Below, in pieces: positions 9,270 to 17,981 of a stretch of 64,000 nucleotides of DNA. The notes under the pieces are model-generated. The model was not told where the DNA came from, ran no database searches, and worked only from the letters and a program-made list of their open reading frames with translations. The stretch is from Bremerella sp. TYQ1 (GTDB taxonomy: Bacteria; Planctomycetota; Planctomycetia; Pirellulales; Pirellulaceae), in NCBI RefSeq assembly GCF_020150455.1, contig NZ_CP083740.1, forward strand, positions 1,736,001 to 1,800,000, in the 5' to 3' direction. Within the stretch, counting starts at the first letter, position 1. Each line of letters opens with the position of its first letter. Both the position numbers and the translations under genes were made by a program.

Positions 9270-10145
9270 CTAGCGACTATCGACGTCGATACGAGAGCCA
9301 TCGACGATGCCGATGTAGTAGGGCTTTTGCTCGGTGACTTCTTCTTCGTCGAGGATCTTGAGCTTGCCGAGGATTTCGACTTCTTCCTGCGGTTCCAAGC
9401 GATGGATGACGAGCACGTGGGGTAGCTCCAACGCGATGTTGGTATCGTCGTCCCCCTTCATCACCGCCGAGAAGTAAACGTCGTCGAAGCCGAAGCTGAA
9501 CCCATCTTTGTATGGCTGTTTGTCTGCCATCGGTCCCGTCACGATCCAGTACTTGTCGTGATATTTTTCGATGGCGGCTTGTTTGTCGGCTTTGATCGCG
9601 GCGACCAATTCTGCGGCGGTCGTTTGCGGAATGGGTTCGCCTCCGCCGGCAATCACTTTGCCGTTGTGAAACCCGCTCCATTCGCTCCACTGCGAACGCA
9701 GCGTGACTTCGTCGCCGGGGGTCAACTTTCCCCACGCCGCGTCAAGCGTCGCCATGATGACGTCGACTTGTTTCGGAATGCGTGTTTCTTCCGACGGGTC
9801 GGCCTCACGCAACGTGACATAGGCCCCCGGAGCTCCGGTGCCACCTTCCTGCTTGAACGCATGCACCACGCCGGTCAGATCGATCCAGTGCCCCTGAGCG
9901 TCGGCATTGAAGTCGGCGCGAATCTGATTGGAATCGCCTTCTCCGCTGAGCCGTTCATGCAACTGCTTGACGGTGAACTGAAGCGAAGGAGCGTCGTCCG
10001 GCAGAGAAGTGTCTTGCGTTTCGGTCTCGTCGACCACATCGATGTCCGGCGGCAGCATCGCGTCGGGATCGACTTCCTCACGCGAGCCATTGCAGCCAGC
10101 AAGTAATACCGCCGCGATCCACAACCCAATCATATTCCGCCACAT
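9270..10145 (-). CDS. Lipoprotein with two OB-fold-like domains
   Basis: A 291-residue lipoprotein: the N-terminus is MWRNMIGLWIAAVLLAGC, with lipobox LLAGC and the lipidated cysteine at about residue 18. An acidic linker follows. Two similar segments are visible, one around GHWIDLTGVVHAF and one around KYWIVTGPM, each with the W-x-V/L-T-G pattern seen in tRNA_anti-like OB-fold proteins of unknown role. The ATG at 10145 is preferred over 10166 because GAGGA lies 8 bases before it. The protein should be anchored in a membrane facing the periplasm. It precedes the HEAT-like secreted protein on the same strand. Function is unknown; the OB-fold reading is a pattern-level inference. Confidence 0.7.
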   Translation of the reverse strand: MWRNMIGLWIAAVLLAGCNGSREEVDPDAMLPPDIDVVDETETQDTSLPDDAPSLQFTVKQLHERLSGEGDSNQIRADFNADAQGHWIDLTGVVHAFKQEGGTGAPGAYVTLREADPSEETRIPKQVDVIMATLDAAWGKLTPGDEVTLRSQWSEWSGFHNGKVIAGGGEPIPQTTAAELVAAIKADKQAAIEKYHDKYWIVTGPMADKQPYKDGFSFGFDDVYFSAVMKGDDDTNIALELPHVLVIHRLEPQEEVEILGKLKILDEEEVTEQKPYYIGIVDGSRIDVDSR

Positions 10146-10306
10146 ACCATTCTTCCTCAACTGCATTGCCCCTGAGAATTCCGTAACTGCCAGCCAGTCG
10201 CGGCAGCCATGCTAGACATTCGTTCGAATATAAAAGGTTGCCTGCGAAGTTACGAACGTTTTCCGTAAGTGACGCCCAGCGGAACAAACGACGTGTGCCG
10301 AAGAGG

Positions 10307-10338
10307 GTGCCATGCCGTCGTCTGCGTGGGCATGGCTT
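10307..10338 (+). repeat. Palindromic intergenic repeat, copy 2
   Basis: Near-identical to the element at 7627 (starts GTGCCATGCCGTCG, ends GGCATGGCTT). Faces copy 3 at 10429 across 90 bases, so the pair forms a larger inverted structure between the lipoprotein gene and the CheX-like gene. Confidence 0.75.
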
Positions 10339-10428
10339 TGCATTTCATTGCTGGGAAGATTGTCGTTGCCGTGACGGTCGGTTTTGCGCTGCAGGCAAGA
10401 CGGCTCAGAAGTGTGTCCGGTGCGTGAG

Positions 10429-10460
10429 AAGTCATGCCGACGCGGACGACGGCATGGCAC
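10429..10460 (-). repeat. Palindromic intergenic repeat, copy 3 (inverted)
   Basis: Reading on the minus strand it begins GTGCCATGCCGTCGTC and continues CGCGTCGGCATGACT, matching copies 1 and 2 with a few changes. With copy 2 it encloses the 90 bases 10339-10428, which hold no gene. Confidence 0.72.
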
Positions 10461-10486
10461 CGGTTGATAATAAATTGTGCGGAGAT

Positions 10487-11011
10487 TTACAGCTTCAGGA
10501 AGCACATGCTGACCGCGAGAAGGCGGTCGTCGAGCATGACTGCTTCGGGGTTGTCGTGCTCGAACGTGGCACTGACAAATTCCAATCCGCGTGCGAATGC
10601 CATTTGGTAACCTTCGCCGACGATGATCGACGGCACGGTGATCCCCTGGAACGAGAAGCTGGTCTTCGACAGTTGCGACTTGATGCCGCCGCAGATCATG
10701 TTGGTGACTTCGCCGGCACCGTCGACCACTTGGCTGGTCAGCTTGCCGAACTCTTCCTGCAAGAGACCTTCGACGACGCCGATCGCCATCATCTCGGACA
10801 TGTTGACAGTGATGAACCCAGAGACGCGGCCGTGCACACCGATGATGCCGGTCACGAGGCCGTTTTCGCGAAGGGGAACACGAGCCACACCCACGCAGCG
10901 TGCGGACGTTCCGCACATCGTCAGTGCATTCTCGACCGAATGAACGACAGCTTCCGCGAGAACCGAGTTTGTTCCGGCAAGCCCGGCATTGTTATCAACA
11001 ACGGTCGACAT
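10487..11011 (-). CDS. CheX-like response-regulator phosphatase
   Basis: A 174-residue cytosolic protein of the CheC/CheX/FliY phosphatase type. The active-site pattern E-x-x-N is present as EVTN (Glu101, Asn104) followed by MICGGIK, which matches the helix that inserts into the active site of phosphorylated CheY-type receivers. A single phosphatase motif is seen, as in CheX. The ATG at 11011 is preceded by GGTGG at a short gap. Upstream on the same strand is an FHA-GAF-sigma54 activator, with no chemotaxis genes in the window. It may act on a receiver domain outside chemotaxis, since planctomycetes carry such stand-alone copies. Target unknown. Confidence 0.78.
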   Translation of the reverse strand: MSTVVDNNAGLAGTNSVLAEAVVHSVENALTMCGTSARCVGVARVPLRENGLVTGIIGVHGRVSGFITVNMSEMMAIGVVEGLLQEEFGKLTSQVVDGAGEVTNMICGGIKSQLSKTSFSFQGITVPSIIVGEGYQMAFARGLEFVSATFEHDNPEAVMLDDRLLAVSMCFLKL

Positions 11012-11184
11012 GTTTCCACCTACCCCAGGGTCCACAATATTTTTTCTTTAGGCTGACATGGCCACAAAATTATGGGTCAGCTTTGCGGGTAAGCGGCAAG
11101 CAGAATCGAGAAGGGGACGCAGGAAAACCTTTCCTGCGCGGCATAATCGTTACCAGCGGTACCAGTGGAGCGAAACTCCCACGT

Positions 11185-13209
11185 CTAGGTTTCCGCTGGT
11201 GGCTTGATGTGGTAGCGGCGAATCTTCCGGTCGAGCGTCGATCGTTCGATTCCCAATATTCCCGCAGTGCGGCTTTTGTTCCACCCGGTCGCACGCAGTG
11301 TCGCACCGATGTGACGTTTCTCGAGATCGGCCAGCGAGAGCGGTTCGTAACCACTTTTCGTCGCACTCAGTTCGGCCGTATCACCACTGGCCGTCAAGTT
11401 AGAAAGAGCCAGGTCTTCCGAACTGATCCGTTCCGACTGAGCCAGGACGACGGCTCGTTCAATCACGTTCTTCAGTTCCCGAACATTGCCTGGCCAGCGA
11501 TACTTTTGCAGGTCGTCGATGGCCGATTGCGTGAAGCCTAAGATCTTGCGGCCGGTTTCGGCGTTGTACTTCTGCACGAAATAGGAGGCCAGCTCGAGAA
11601 TGTCTTCCGGGCGTTTACGCAGCGGCGGAACGTTGACTTCCACCACGCGGAGCCGGAAGAAAAGATCGCGACGGAAGCGGCCCCGTTCGACCTCTTTTTC
11701 CAAGTCTCGGTTGGTCGCCGCGATCACGCGCACATCGACTTGCACCGCTTCGTTCCCGCCGACACGCTCGAACGGATGTCCTTCCAACACGCGGAGAAAC
11801 TTCGCTTGAATTGCTTCGCTCATCTCGCCGATTTCGTCGAGCATCAGCGTGCCGCTATGGGCGGCCTCGAACTTGCCGACTTTACGATCGGTCGCTCCGG
11901 TGAAGGCACCTTTTTCGTGACCGAACAGTTCGCTTTCAAGCAACGATTCGCTAAGCGCCGCACAGTTCAAGCAAACGAACGGCCCTTTCTTTCGCGTGCT
12001 GGCAAAGTGAACGGCTCGTGCGACGAGCTCTTTACCGACACCACTTTCGCCGGTGATCAGAATGGTTGCGCGGCTGGGGGCGACTCGAGCAATCTGTTTC
12101 TGCACGTCCAAGATCAGCGGACTACTACCGACGATATTGCTTTCCGCCCCTAGGCGTTGACGCAGCTCGTCGATTTCGACCATCGACTGCGAAATGGTTT
12201 CGGTCAACTCTTTCTGACGTTCGAGGTTCTTGAGCGCCAGCGCGACGTTTTCAGCCACGGCCAGCGTGAACTCGAGGTCTTCCGGATCAGGAATCCGGCC
12301 CATGTCGGTCGAATACAGATGGATCAGACCGATCACTTTGCCATTTTGCCGAATGGGTGCCGCCAAGACGCTTGTTGCGTGGATGTCGCCCTTACTATCG
12401 CGGCTGCCAAAGCGACTGTCGTCGCTGACGTTTCGCGCGAGAACTGCTTCCCCTTCGCGAAGCACCGTGTTGGCCAAGAACCGCGAGATCCGGTGATAGA
12501 CCGGCAGCTTGTCGGTTCGCGAGCTGATCAGTTCCAAGTCTTTCTCCGCCGCTGGCCCTTTGTATCCGCGGGGTAAAAGCAGCACGGCGCCGGAGTCGAC
12601 TTGGGTGCTTTCAAACAAACCTTCCAACGCCAAGTTCGAGACCGAGATGATGTCGGATTGCTGAGCTAACTCGAATGCCAACTGGCAGAGCCGAGCAGCC
12701 GCGCGACCTACGCGAGGAACGACTGAGCTCTCTTTGGGGTCTTCACTTTCCGGCTTGAGGAATCGCGTTTGTTGCCGGCGATGGGTAATATTGGTCGGTT
12801 CAGCGATGTCGAGAACATGCTCGCTGTCGTAGCCGACACTGGTCTGGTCGACTTCCAGCTTCGAGTCGAACAAATGATTGCTGCTGGAGGAACCATCTGG
12901 GAAGGCGGTCGACAGATCGTTGACGAACGCCAACTGCGTGTTGGCCACGCGAATGATGTTGCCCGGCGTGAGGGCCTGATCCCCACGAATTGGGGAATCT
13001 TCCACGGTGGTCCCGTTGCGGGAGTCGAGATCGCGAATGGTCCAGACGCCTTGGGAAAGGAAGATTTCGGCATGATACCGGCTGCAGCGATCATCCTTAA
13101 TCACAATTTGGTTGGTGGGCGCGCGGCCGATCGTAACGTTTTGCCCCTCGACCAGGCGGAAAACGTCCGTCCATTTGGACCCCTCGCGAATAATCAGATA
13201 TGCGATCAT
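11185..13209 (-). CDS. Sigma54-dependent transcriptional activator with FHA and GAF domains
   Basis: A 674-residue regulator. An FHA domain (about 20-95) has the phosphothreonine-binding residues Arg29, Ser43, His46 and Asn65. A GAF sensor domain follows (about 170-330), then a coiled coil, then the AAA+ core: Walker A GESGVGKE at 387-394, the sigma54-contact loop GAFTGA at 434-439, and Walker [10 protein letters not shown] at 455-463. A Fis-type helix-turn-helix ends the protein (about 630-667). It should bind far upstream of sigma54 promoters and open them when its sensor domains allow. The FHA domain suggests input from a Ser/Thr kinase, such as those common in planctomycetes, but no partner is shown here. 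A predicted promoter with an inverted repeat lies upstream at 13278-13323. Confidence 0.93.
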   Translation of the reverse strand: MIAYLIIREGSKWTDVFRLVEGQNVTIGRAPTNQIVIKDDRCSRYHAEIFLSQGVWTIRDLDSRNGTTVEDSPIRGDQALTPGNIIRVANTQLAFVNDLSTAFPDGSSSSNHLFDSKLEVDQTSVGYDSEHVLDIAEPTNITHRRQQTRFLKPESEDPKESSVVPRVGRAAARLCQLAFELAQQSDIISVSNLALEGLFESTQVDSGAVLLLPRGYKGPAAEKDLELISSRTDKLPVYHRISRFLANTVLREGEAVLARNVSDDSRFGSRDSKGDIHATSVLAAPIRQNGKVIGLIHLYSTDMGRIPDPEDLEFTLAVAENVALALKNLERQKELTETISQSMVEIDELRQRLGAESNIVGSSPLILDVQKQIARVAPSRATILITGESGVGKELVARAVHFASTRKKGPFVCLNCAALSESLLESELFGHEKGAFTGATDRKVGKFEAAHSGTLMLDEIGEMSEAIQAKFLRVLEGHPFERVGGNEAVQVDVRVIAATNRDLEKEVERGRFRRDLFFRLRVVEVNVPPLRKRPEDILELASYFVQKYNAETGRKILGFTQSAIDDLQKYRWPGNVRELKNVIERAVVLAQSERISSEDLALSNLTASGDTAELSATKSGYEPLSLADLEKRHIGATLRATGWNKSRTAGILGIERSTLDRKIRRYHIKPPAET

Positions 13210-13712
13210 CCTGTTTTTTTGCTGACCTGACTTTCCAAAATCGCGCCGCCCCTGACTGGGAAATCACTCTTCCACACGTGTATCGTAACAATACACTTAT
13301 ACGCGCATTAAGGTTCGATGCAAAATGGTGGGTGGTCAATTTTGCGCCAGTTTTCCGTAGATTACGCCACTTCGCCGTGTCCTCGCGGGTGAAGAAACTA
13401 GGTAAGATAGAAAGAGTTGGCCAGATCGTTTCGATCGACAAAACCAGCACAGTCTGCCCGGGAAGATTTGGAAAACCTGATTTGGACCTAATCCTTGCAA
13501 GGTAATCTGGGGCGAACTATTGTAGATTGAATGGAAATCCCAACTTACGCGGATTTTCTTTACTTGTCGGACTAGCTGATTCAGGTAAGTTTCGCCTGAA
13601 CTGACTCCTTTCCCTAACCGAGCTTTTGAACGGCTCCATTTAGGCCGCTGGGCACTTCACGAGCGTGTGAAGCGCGTCCTGGCCTATCGCGATAAAACCG
13701 GAGAACTTTCGA
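13210..13712. promoter_or_regulatory. 503-base divergent intergenic region with a structured leader
   Basis: No gene found. It serves the leftward sigma54 activator and the rightward DUF1598 gene. Close to the latter the DNA can fold into nested stems: TAGGCC (13641-13646) with GGCCTA (13681-13686), enclosing CTTCAC (13655-13660) with GTGAAG (13667-13672), then TATCGCGATA at 13685-13694. The ribosome site GGAG and the ATG follow directly. A further repeat TTCAGG/CCTGAA lies near 13580-13602. Confidence 0.45.
13278..13323 (-). promoter_or_regulatory. Predicted promoter and inverted repeat for the sigma54 activator gene
   Basis: On the minus strand TTGCAT (13323-13318), a 16-base spacer and TATAAG (13301-13296) fit a housekeeping promoter. 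Immediately downstream lies GTGTAT/ATACAC (13278-13283 and 13291-13296), spaced by 7 bases and sharing one base with the -10 box, a good position for a repressor. Sequence match only. Confidence 0.45.
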
Positions 13713-15077
13713 ATGAAAGCCTTTGTGCTCCCGCGCGTTCGTTTTGCCCTGCTGACGCTTCTGAGCATGGCCTTGGCGACTCCATCGCTTCAGGCTGGCT
13801 TGATCGGCAATAACTTCAACCAAAGAGCTGTGGGTGGTGTGTCGATTGATGCCAGCGGCCAGCTGACATCCGCTCCGCCGGAAGTGAAGCGCGAGCTGCG
13901 TCAGGAAATGATGAACGCCCTGGAGAAAGTCCCCGGCGACTTGGCCACTCCGGTCAAGATGCGAAAGGTTTCGCTTCGCGGTTTGAACAACGCGATGAAA
14001 GCCGCTTTCGAGAACAAAGCAGGCAAACTGCCTGACGCGGTCAAGTACATGGCCGGTCTGCAGCGTATCGAATACGTCTTCGTCGACGAAGCCAACAACG
14101 ACGTGATCTTGGCCGGTCCTGCTGAAGGTTGGACTGTCGATCAGTCGGGCAACGTTGTCGGCGTGACGACCGGTCGTCCGGTTCTGTTGCTGGAAGACTT
14201 CATTGTTGCCATGCGAAGCACCGAAGAAGCTCGTCGCGGTGGCATCACCTGTTCAATCGATCCAACCGCCGAAGGTCGTCAGAACCTGGACAATTACCTG
14301 GCCAGCCTGACTCGTATGGACGCCAGCGTGAAAGCGGGCGTCGAACGTGCGATGGGTGCCCAAGTGATCACCATCACCGGCGTGCCCAAGGAAAGCCACT
14401 TCGCTCGCGTGTTGGTTGCCGCTGACTTCCGCATGAAGCGTATCGCCATGCACTTGGACCCAAGCCCAGTTCGCGGCTTGCCAAGCTACTTGGACATGCT
14501 TCCTTCGGCTCGTTCCGTTCAGAACGCAATGCCACGTTGGTGGTTGGCTTGCAACTACCAGCCACTGGCTCAAAGCGAAGATGGCCTGGCCTGGCAGTTG
14601 CGTGGTCCTGGCGTCAAAGCCATGACCGAAGATGAAATCATCGCCGAAGATGGTACCGTCTCGCAAACCGGCAAGACGAGCGCCATTCCACAAAAGTGGG
14701 CCGACGCGATGACGAAGAACTACGAAGAGCTTTCCACAGAAGACAAAGTCTTCGGTGACCTGCGAAACTGCATGGACATGTGCGTGATCGCCGCTCTGCT
14801 GGAAAAGGAACAACTGCTCACGAAGGCCAACCTCGACTTGGACATGATCAAGAGCAGCACCAGCCCTGTGCGACTGAACGAGTACCCAACGCCGGACACC
14901 GTGCCGACGTTCTTCAGTGCCATGAAGAAGGGTCGCCAATGGGTGATCACTGCCTCGGGTGGCGTCGACATCAACTCGTGGGAAGTTGCCAGCCACACCG
15001 AAAACGTCGCTGGAATGGACAAGCTGCGAACCGAACAGCTGGCCGCTAACACCAACGACATGTGGTGGTGGAACTAA
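13713..15077 (+). CDS. Secreted DUF1598-type planctomycete protein
   Basis: A 454-residue exported protein. The first 28 residues (MKAFVLPRV through SLQAG) form a signal peptide with an Ala-x-Ala-like end. The body is a single soluble domain with conserved-looking stretches such as QRIEYVFVDEANNDVILAGPAEGW and GRPVLLLEDF. It matches my memory of DUF1598 proteins, which are known mainly from planctomycetes and have no assigned function. A strong terminator follows 32 bases after the stop. The leader just upstream is structured, which hints at post-transcriptional control or high expression. It is a single-gene unit. The family assignment is from memory and was not searched. Confidence 0.75.
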   Translation: MKAFVLPRVRFALLTLLSMALATPSLQAGLIGNNFNQRAVGGVSIDASGQLTSAPPEVKRELRQEMMNALEKVPGDLATPVKMRKVSLRGLNNAMKAAFENKAGKLPDAVKYMAGLQRIEYVFVDEANNDVILAGPAEGWTVDQSGNVVGVTTGRPVLLLEDFIVAMRSTEEARRGGITCSIDPTAEGRQNLDNYLASLTRMDASVKAGVERAMGAQVITITGVPKESHFARVLVAADFRMKRIAMHLDPSPVRGLPSYLDMLPSARSVQNAMPRWWLACNYQPLAQSEDGLAWQLRGPGVKAMTEDEIIAEDGTVSQTGKTSAIPQKWADAMTKNYEELSTEDKVFGDLRNCMDMCVIAALLEKEQLLTKANLDLDMIKSSTSPVRLNEYPTPDTVPTFFSAMKKGRQWVITASGGVDINSWEVASHTENVAGMDKLRTEQLAANTNDMWWWN

Positions 15078-15109
15078 GTTCCGAGCGATCGCTTCAACGA
15101 AAGACAAAG

Positions 15110-15141
15110 AACGGCCTTCCCTTGCGAAGGCCGTTTTTTTA
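15110..15141. terminator. Bidirectional terminator between DUF1598 and mfnE-like genes
   Basis: AACGGCCTTC (15110-15119) pairs with GAAGGCCGTT (15126-15135), loop of 6, followed by TTTTT on the plus strand. The T run overlaps the stop codon of the leftward mfnE-like gene. On the minus strand the hairpin follows that stop and is itself followed by CTTTG, so it may serve both genes. Confidence 0.85.
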
Positions 15142-15741
15142 TTGCGCCCTCAGGTTAACCCATTTGATGTTCGGCAGATGCGGAGCGATGTCCGGAAAGA
15201 CTTCGTCAACCGCTCCCTCTTCGGCACAAGCTTGCCAGTCACGCAGGGCAGGGCGGTCGATCGATTTCACGAGCACAAACCGCTCGGCTCCCCACAAAGC
15301 AGCCAGACCGCCAGCAATTGCATCACTCGTCAAACGCCAATCGCTGGGGATAGAACCGCATATCGTTTCGACCTGCGGCAAAAGCGTGTTCCAGCTGTCG
15401 ATGACGTCCCACACCTGAATCGAAGGAGGCTCGCTGCCGCGTTGAAATGCCTCTATGTCTGCCAGCTGCTGACTTACATCCTTCACCGGCTGAAGCTGGA
15501 ACATGCCGGCGACCAGGCTCGCTGAAAGCCGCATCGCATCGAGGGCGAGATGATGACTGTGCCGCGGATCAAGACGATGCACCTGATCGATCTGCCGCAC
15601 GGCGTCAGCAAACAGTCCGCCGCCGGGAATGATGACGGTCGGCAACCGAGGCTCGTAGTTGGCATGCAGCCGAAAGAGTCGATCGGCCAAGTCAGGCAGA
15701 TCGAAAAGGCTTCCGCCAACTTTCCAAACGGCAAATGCCAT
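15139..15741 (-). CDS. mfnE: Amino acid kinase family protein, mfnE-like
   Basis: A 200-residue protein of the amino acid kinase fold: AVWKVGGSLFDL holds the phosphate-binding lysine (Lys7) and the GGS loop, and PGGGLFADAV supplies the second glycine-rich loop. It is shorter than glutamate or aspartate kinases. In methanogens the MfnE enzyme of this fold turns the furan phosphate intermediate (F1-P) into its diphosphate in methanofuran synthesis. The assignment rests mainly on its neighbours: it follows mfnF- and mfnD-like genes on the same strand. A gap of 124 bases separates it from the mfnF-like gene. Planctomycetes are known to carry tetrahydromethanopterin-linked C1 genes. Orthology needs a search. 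Confidence 0.68.
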   Translation of the reverse strand: MAFAVWKVGGSLFDLPDLADRLFRLHANYEPRLPTVIIPGGGLFADAVRQIDQVHRLDPRHSHHLALDAMRLSASLVAGMFQLQPVKDVSQQLADIEAFQRGSEPPSIQVWDVIDSWNTLLPQVETICGSIPSDWRLTSDAIAGGLAALWGAERFVLVKSIDRPALRDWQACAEEGAVDEVFPDIAPHLPNIKWVNLRAQ

Positions 15742-15865
15742 CGGTTCGATGTCCCCAAGTAACGCTTGCAGAAAACTCAGGTCCCCAAGTCCCTCGATTC
15801 GATGAGGAGACCGGAAAGCGTATTGTCAGGCACTTGCCGCAGACTGTCTACGTGCGGAATGCAAT

Positions 15866-16876
15866 CTAGTCCCACGATTCCTGAGCGAGGAGAGCCAACG
15901 CGTAGGCCGGAGCACAGCGGGCCGCGTTCGCGCCGATCAAGTCGGTCAGGTACTCGCGATGCGTCACTACTCCGGCGTTATCGAGGGCCGCTTCGGCCAG
16001 GAAATCGCCGTGACCGCTGATCACCGTCAGATCGACGCTTAACTCGAGCGACTCGACGACCTGGCGAATCCCGGCCGCGATCTTCCGGACCATGATCGAA
16101 TTCAGCTCGCGAGCCACTTCGTTGATCTCGGTCCAAGTCACCTCGTCACCGTCGGCACAGATCATTCGAGCAAGGCGCGTCTTTGCGAACTCTCGCGTAG
16201 CAGGGCGACCGTCGGCGGTTCCGTGGTTCTCTGGCTCTTCATCGAAAAGCCCCAGCGCGAGCAAGATATCAATCGACGTCGCGAACCATTCATTGGCGAT
16301 CGGGCAGCGTTTGCCACGGAAGTTCACGGTGTCCGTGATGCCACAGATCGGTGTTCGTTCGACGCCCAGATAGATAAGCTCGCCGGCCAACAGGCGTTCC
16401 AAATCGGACTTGGACTGGCTGACCACTTTGCCGTCGACCAGCGGGATGATATCGGTCGTCGTGGAGCCGACGTCGACGACAAGTCCGCTTTTGCCTTGGA
16501 ACCATTGTCCGCCGAAGCTGCCCAGGGCATGCCAGTTGGCGGCGGCGACCGACAGGGGATCGAGGATCCCATCTTCCAAAGAAACCATCTTGCCGGAGAC
16601 GGTATAAACTTTGACGGGATAGTCGGCGAAGACTTCGCGAATGGCCGCGAGAACAAAGCGGACACCTTCCGCTTTCGAGCCGAAGCAGTCGGCCAGCTCG
16701 GCGGTCATTGTGACCGCGACACGGTCGAACACCGGCGTCATACCGAGCACATGCTTCAGGTTAACGACCAGTTCGTGCTTTTTCTTCCAGATTGGGAAAG
16801 GGAACGAGTGAGCGAATCCGTCGCCCGTGGCAATTTTTATGTTGGCTCCGCCAACGTCGACCCCCAGGACCGTCAT
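15866..16876 (-). CDS. mfnF: Hydantoinase/oxoprolinase-fold protein, mfnF-like (H4MPT-linked C1 pathway protein)
   Basis: A 336-residue protein with the ASKHA-type phosphate loops DVGGANIK (6-13) and DVGSTTTDI (135-143), the pattern of the H4MPT-linked C1 transfer protein family (TIGR03123). In methanogens the member MfnF joins the furan diphosphate to gamma-glutamyltyramine in methanofuran synthesis. Such genes also occur in methylotrophic proteobacteria and planctomycetes. The ATG lies 15 bases after the mfnD-like stop, so the two are surely co-transcribed. No sign of decay. Family assignment is strong; use in a methanofuran-like cofactor is inferred from the family and the neighbours. Confidence 0.8.
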   Translation of the reverse strand: MTVLGVDVGGANIKIATGDGFAHSFPFPIWKKKHELVVNLKHVLGMTPVFDRVAVTMTAELADCFGSKAEGVRFVLAAIREVFADYPVKVYTVSGKMVSLEDGILDPLSVAAANWHALGSFGGQWFQGKSGLVVDVGSTTTDIIPLVDGKVVSQSKSDLERLLAGELIYLGVERTPICGITDTVNFRGKRCPIANEWFATSIDILLALGLFDEEPENHGTADGRPATREFAKTRLARMICADGDEVTWTEINEVARELNSIMVRKIAAGIRQVVESLELSVDLTVISGHGDFLAEAALDNAGVVTHREYLTDLIGANAARCAPAYALALLAQESWD

Positions 16877-16891
16877 AGTTACCCGTTACCT

Positions 16892-17929
16892 CTACCAAAG
16901 AATTTCAAACTCCACGTTCCCACAGCCAGGCTGAGGCAGGAACTCTTTTCCCGCGATTACGTCGAGCATGGCCTGCGCTAAATTGTTCTTCAACAGCAGG
17001 CGCAAACCGACGTAAGAGCTCGTCATGCGTGGATTCAAATCAACCGCGACATCATCTTTCCCCTCGGGACAGGGCCCCAAAATCATATCAAGGCCCGCGT
17101 AACCCCGAAAAGGGGGCATCGTCCTAATTGCTTGCGCCACAAGGCGATGCGCTCGCTCGTTATACTCCGGAGGAACGGGTAAGCTACCTCCATGGTATTT
17201 TAAATCTTTATCAACCCCCTGAAATCCGGCCGGCAACAGCACGAAATCGTCGCCATTGCCCAGTACCGAGCAACTTACCGAATCGCCAAATATCTTTGGC
17301 TGTATGAGATTCTTTTCGATAGCGATTTGAGATTCTTCCACATCAAATCCAGCATTCCAACAAAGAACGCCTTCCGACCCGGCTCCGTCCGACGGTTTTG
17401 TCACCACCGGGACGCTTAACAGGTGTTCCCAAGCCTGCGTATCCGAGGCCCGATAGGTGTCGATGGTCGGAACATTGCTGAGACGCCATCGATGAAAGCA
17501 TTCCCATTTGCAGCCGGCGATTCCGACGAAGTCGCTTCCGGGACTCAGCAGAAACGCGCCATCTTCCTCGGCCCAGAGCGTTCGCCGGAGATGCAGCCCA
17601 TCGAATTCAGGGGCGATGATCAGCGTCGCGTCGGTCGAACGGACCGCCTGACGGAATGCTTCACGCTCTTCGTCAGCCGAGCGAACGGTGATTTGATGTG
17701 CCGCTTCGACCTCGAGAACGTCAAGCCGCGAGTCCTTTAGCACGGTGACCGAGACACCATCGATCGCGGCGAAGTCAGACGCGAGAGCGGCCAACATGGC
17801 GGTTCCTTCTTTGAGCAGGGAACCGCTAGGAGAGGGTGAACCATCGACGGCATAGAGACCGCCGCCGGTGATCAATTCGTAGATGAAGACACTTCGGGGA
17901 TAGCTGTTTGGCAAGGAAATTCCCAACAA
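16892..17929 (-). CDS. mfnD: ATP-grasp ligase, mfnD-like
   Basis: A 345-residue ATP-grasp protein. Its N-terminus FIYELITGGG (15-24) is typical of the archaeal-like ATP-grasp group that includes MfnD, the tyramine-glutamate ligase of methanofuran synthesis. An ATP-binding stretch KPSDGAGSEGV lies near residue 190, and AGLDMILGP with VDLNPRMTSSY near the end gives the metal-binding residues. It would make gamma-glutamyltyramine in the cytosol. The start is a TTG at 17929 preceded by GAGGGGAG; no ATG is available in frame before the conserved N-terminus. It lies 52 bases after the sufT-like gene on the same strand. Confidence 0.78.
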   Translation of the reverse strand: MLGISLPNSYPRSVFIYELITGGGLYAVDGSPSPSGSLLKEGTAMLAALASDFAAIDGVSVTVLKDSRLDVLEVEAAHQITVRSADEEREAFRQAVRSTDATLIIAPEFDGLHLRRTLWAEEDGAFLLSPGSDFVGIAGCKWECFHRWRLSNVPTIDTYRASDTQAWEHLLSVPVVTKPSDGAGSEGVLCWNAGFDVEESQIAIEKNLIQPKIFGDSVSCSVLGNGDDFVLLPAGFQGVDKDLKYHGGSLPVPPEYNERAHRLVAQAIRTMPPFRGYAGLDMILGPCPEGKDDVAVDLNPRMTSSYVGLRLLLKNNLAQAMLDVIAGKEFLPQPGCGNVEFEILW

Positions 17930-17981
17930 ACCATCTCCCCTCGAACTGTTTCTATCGCGTGAGCTTTCGCGCTTCGGCCTT

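Noticed and set aside
10307-10460. CRISPR array
   Set aside because: Only three copies, in opposite directions and far apart; palindromic intergenic repeats explain them.
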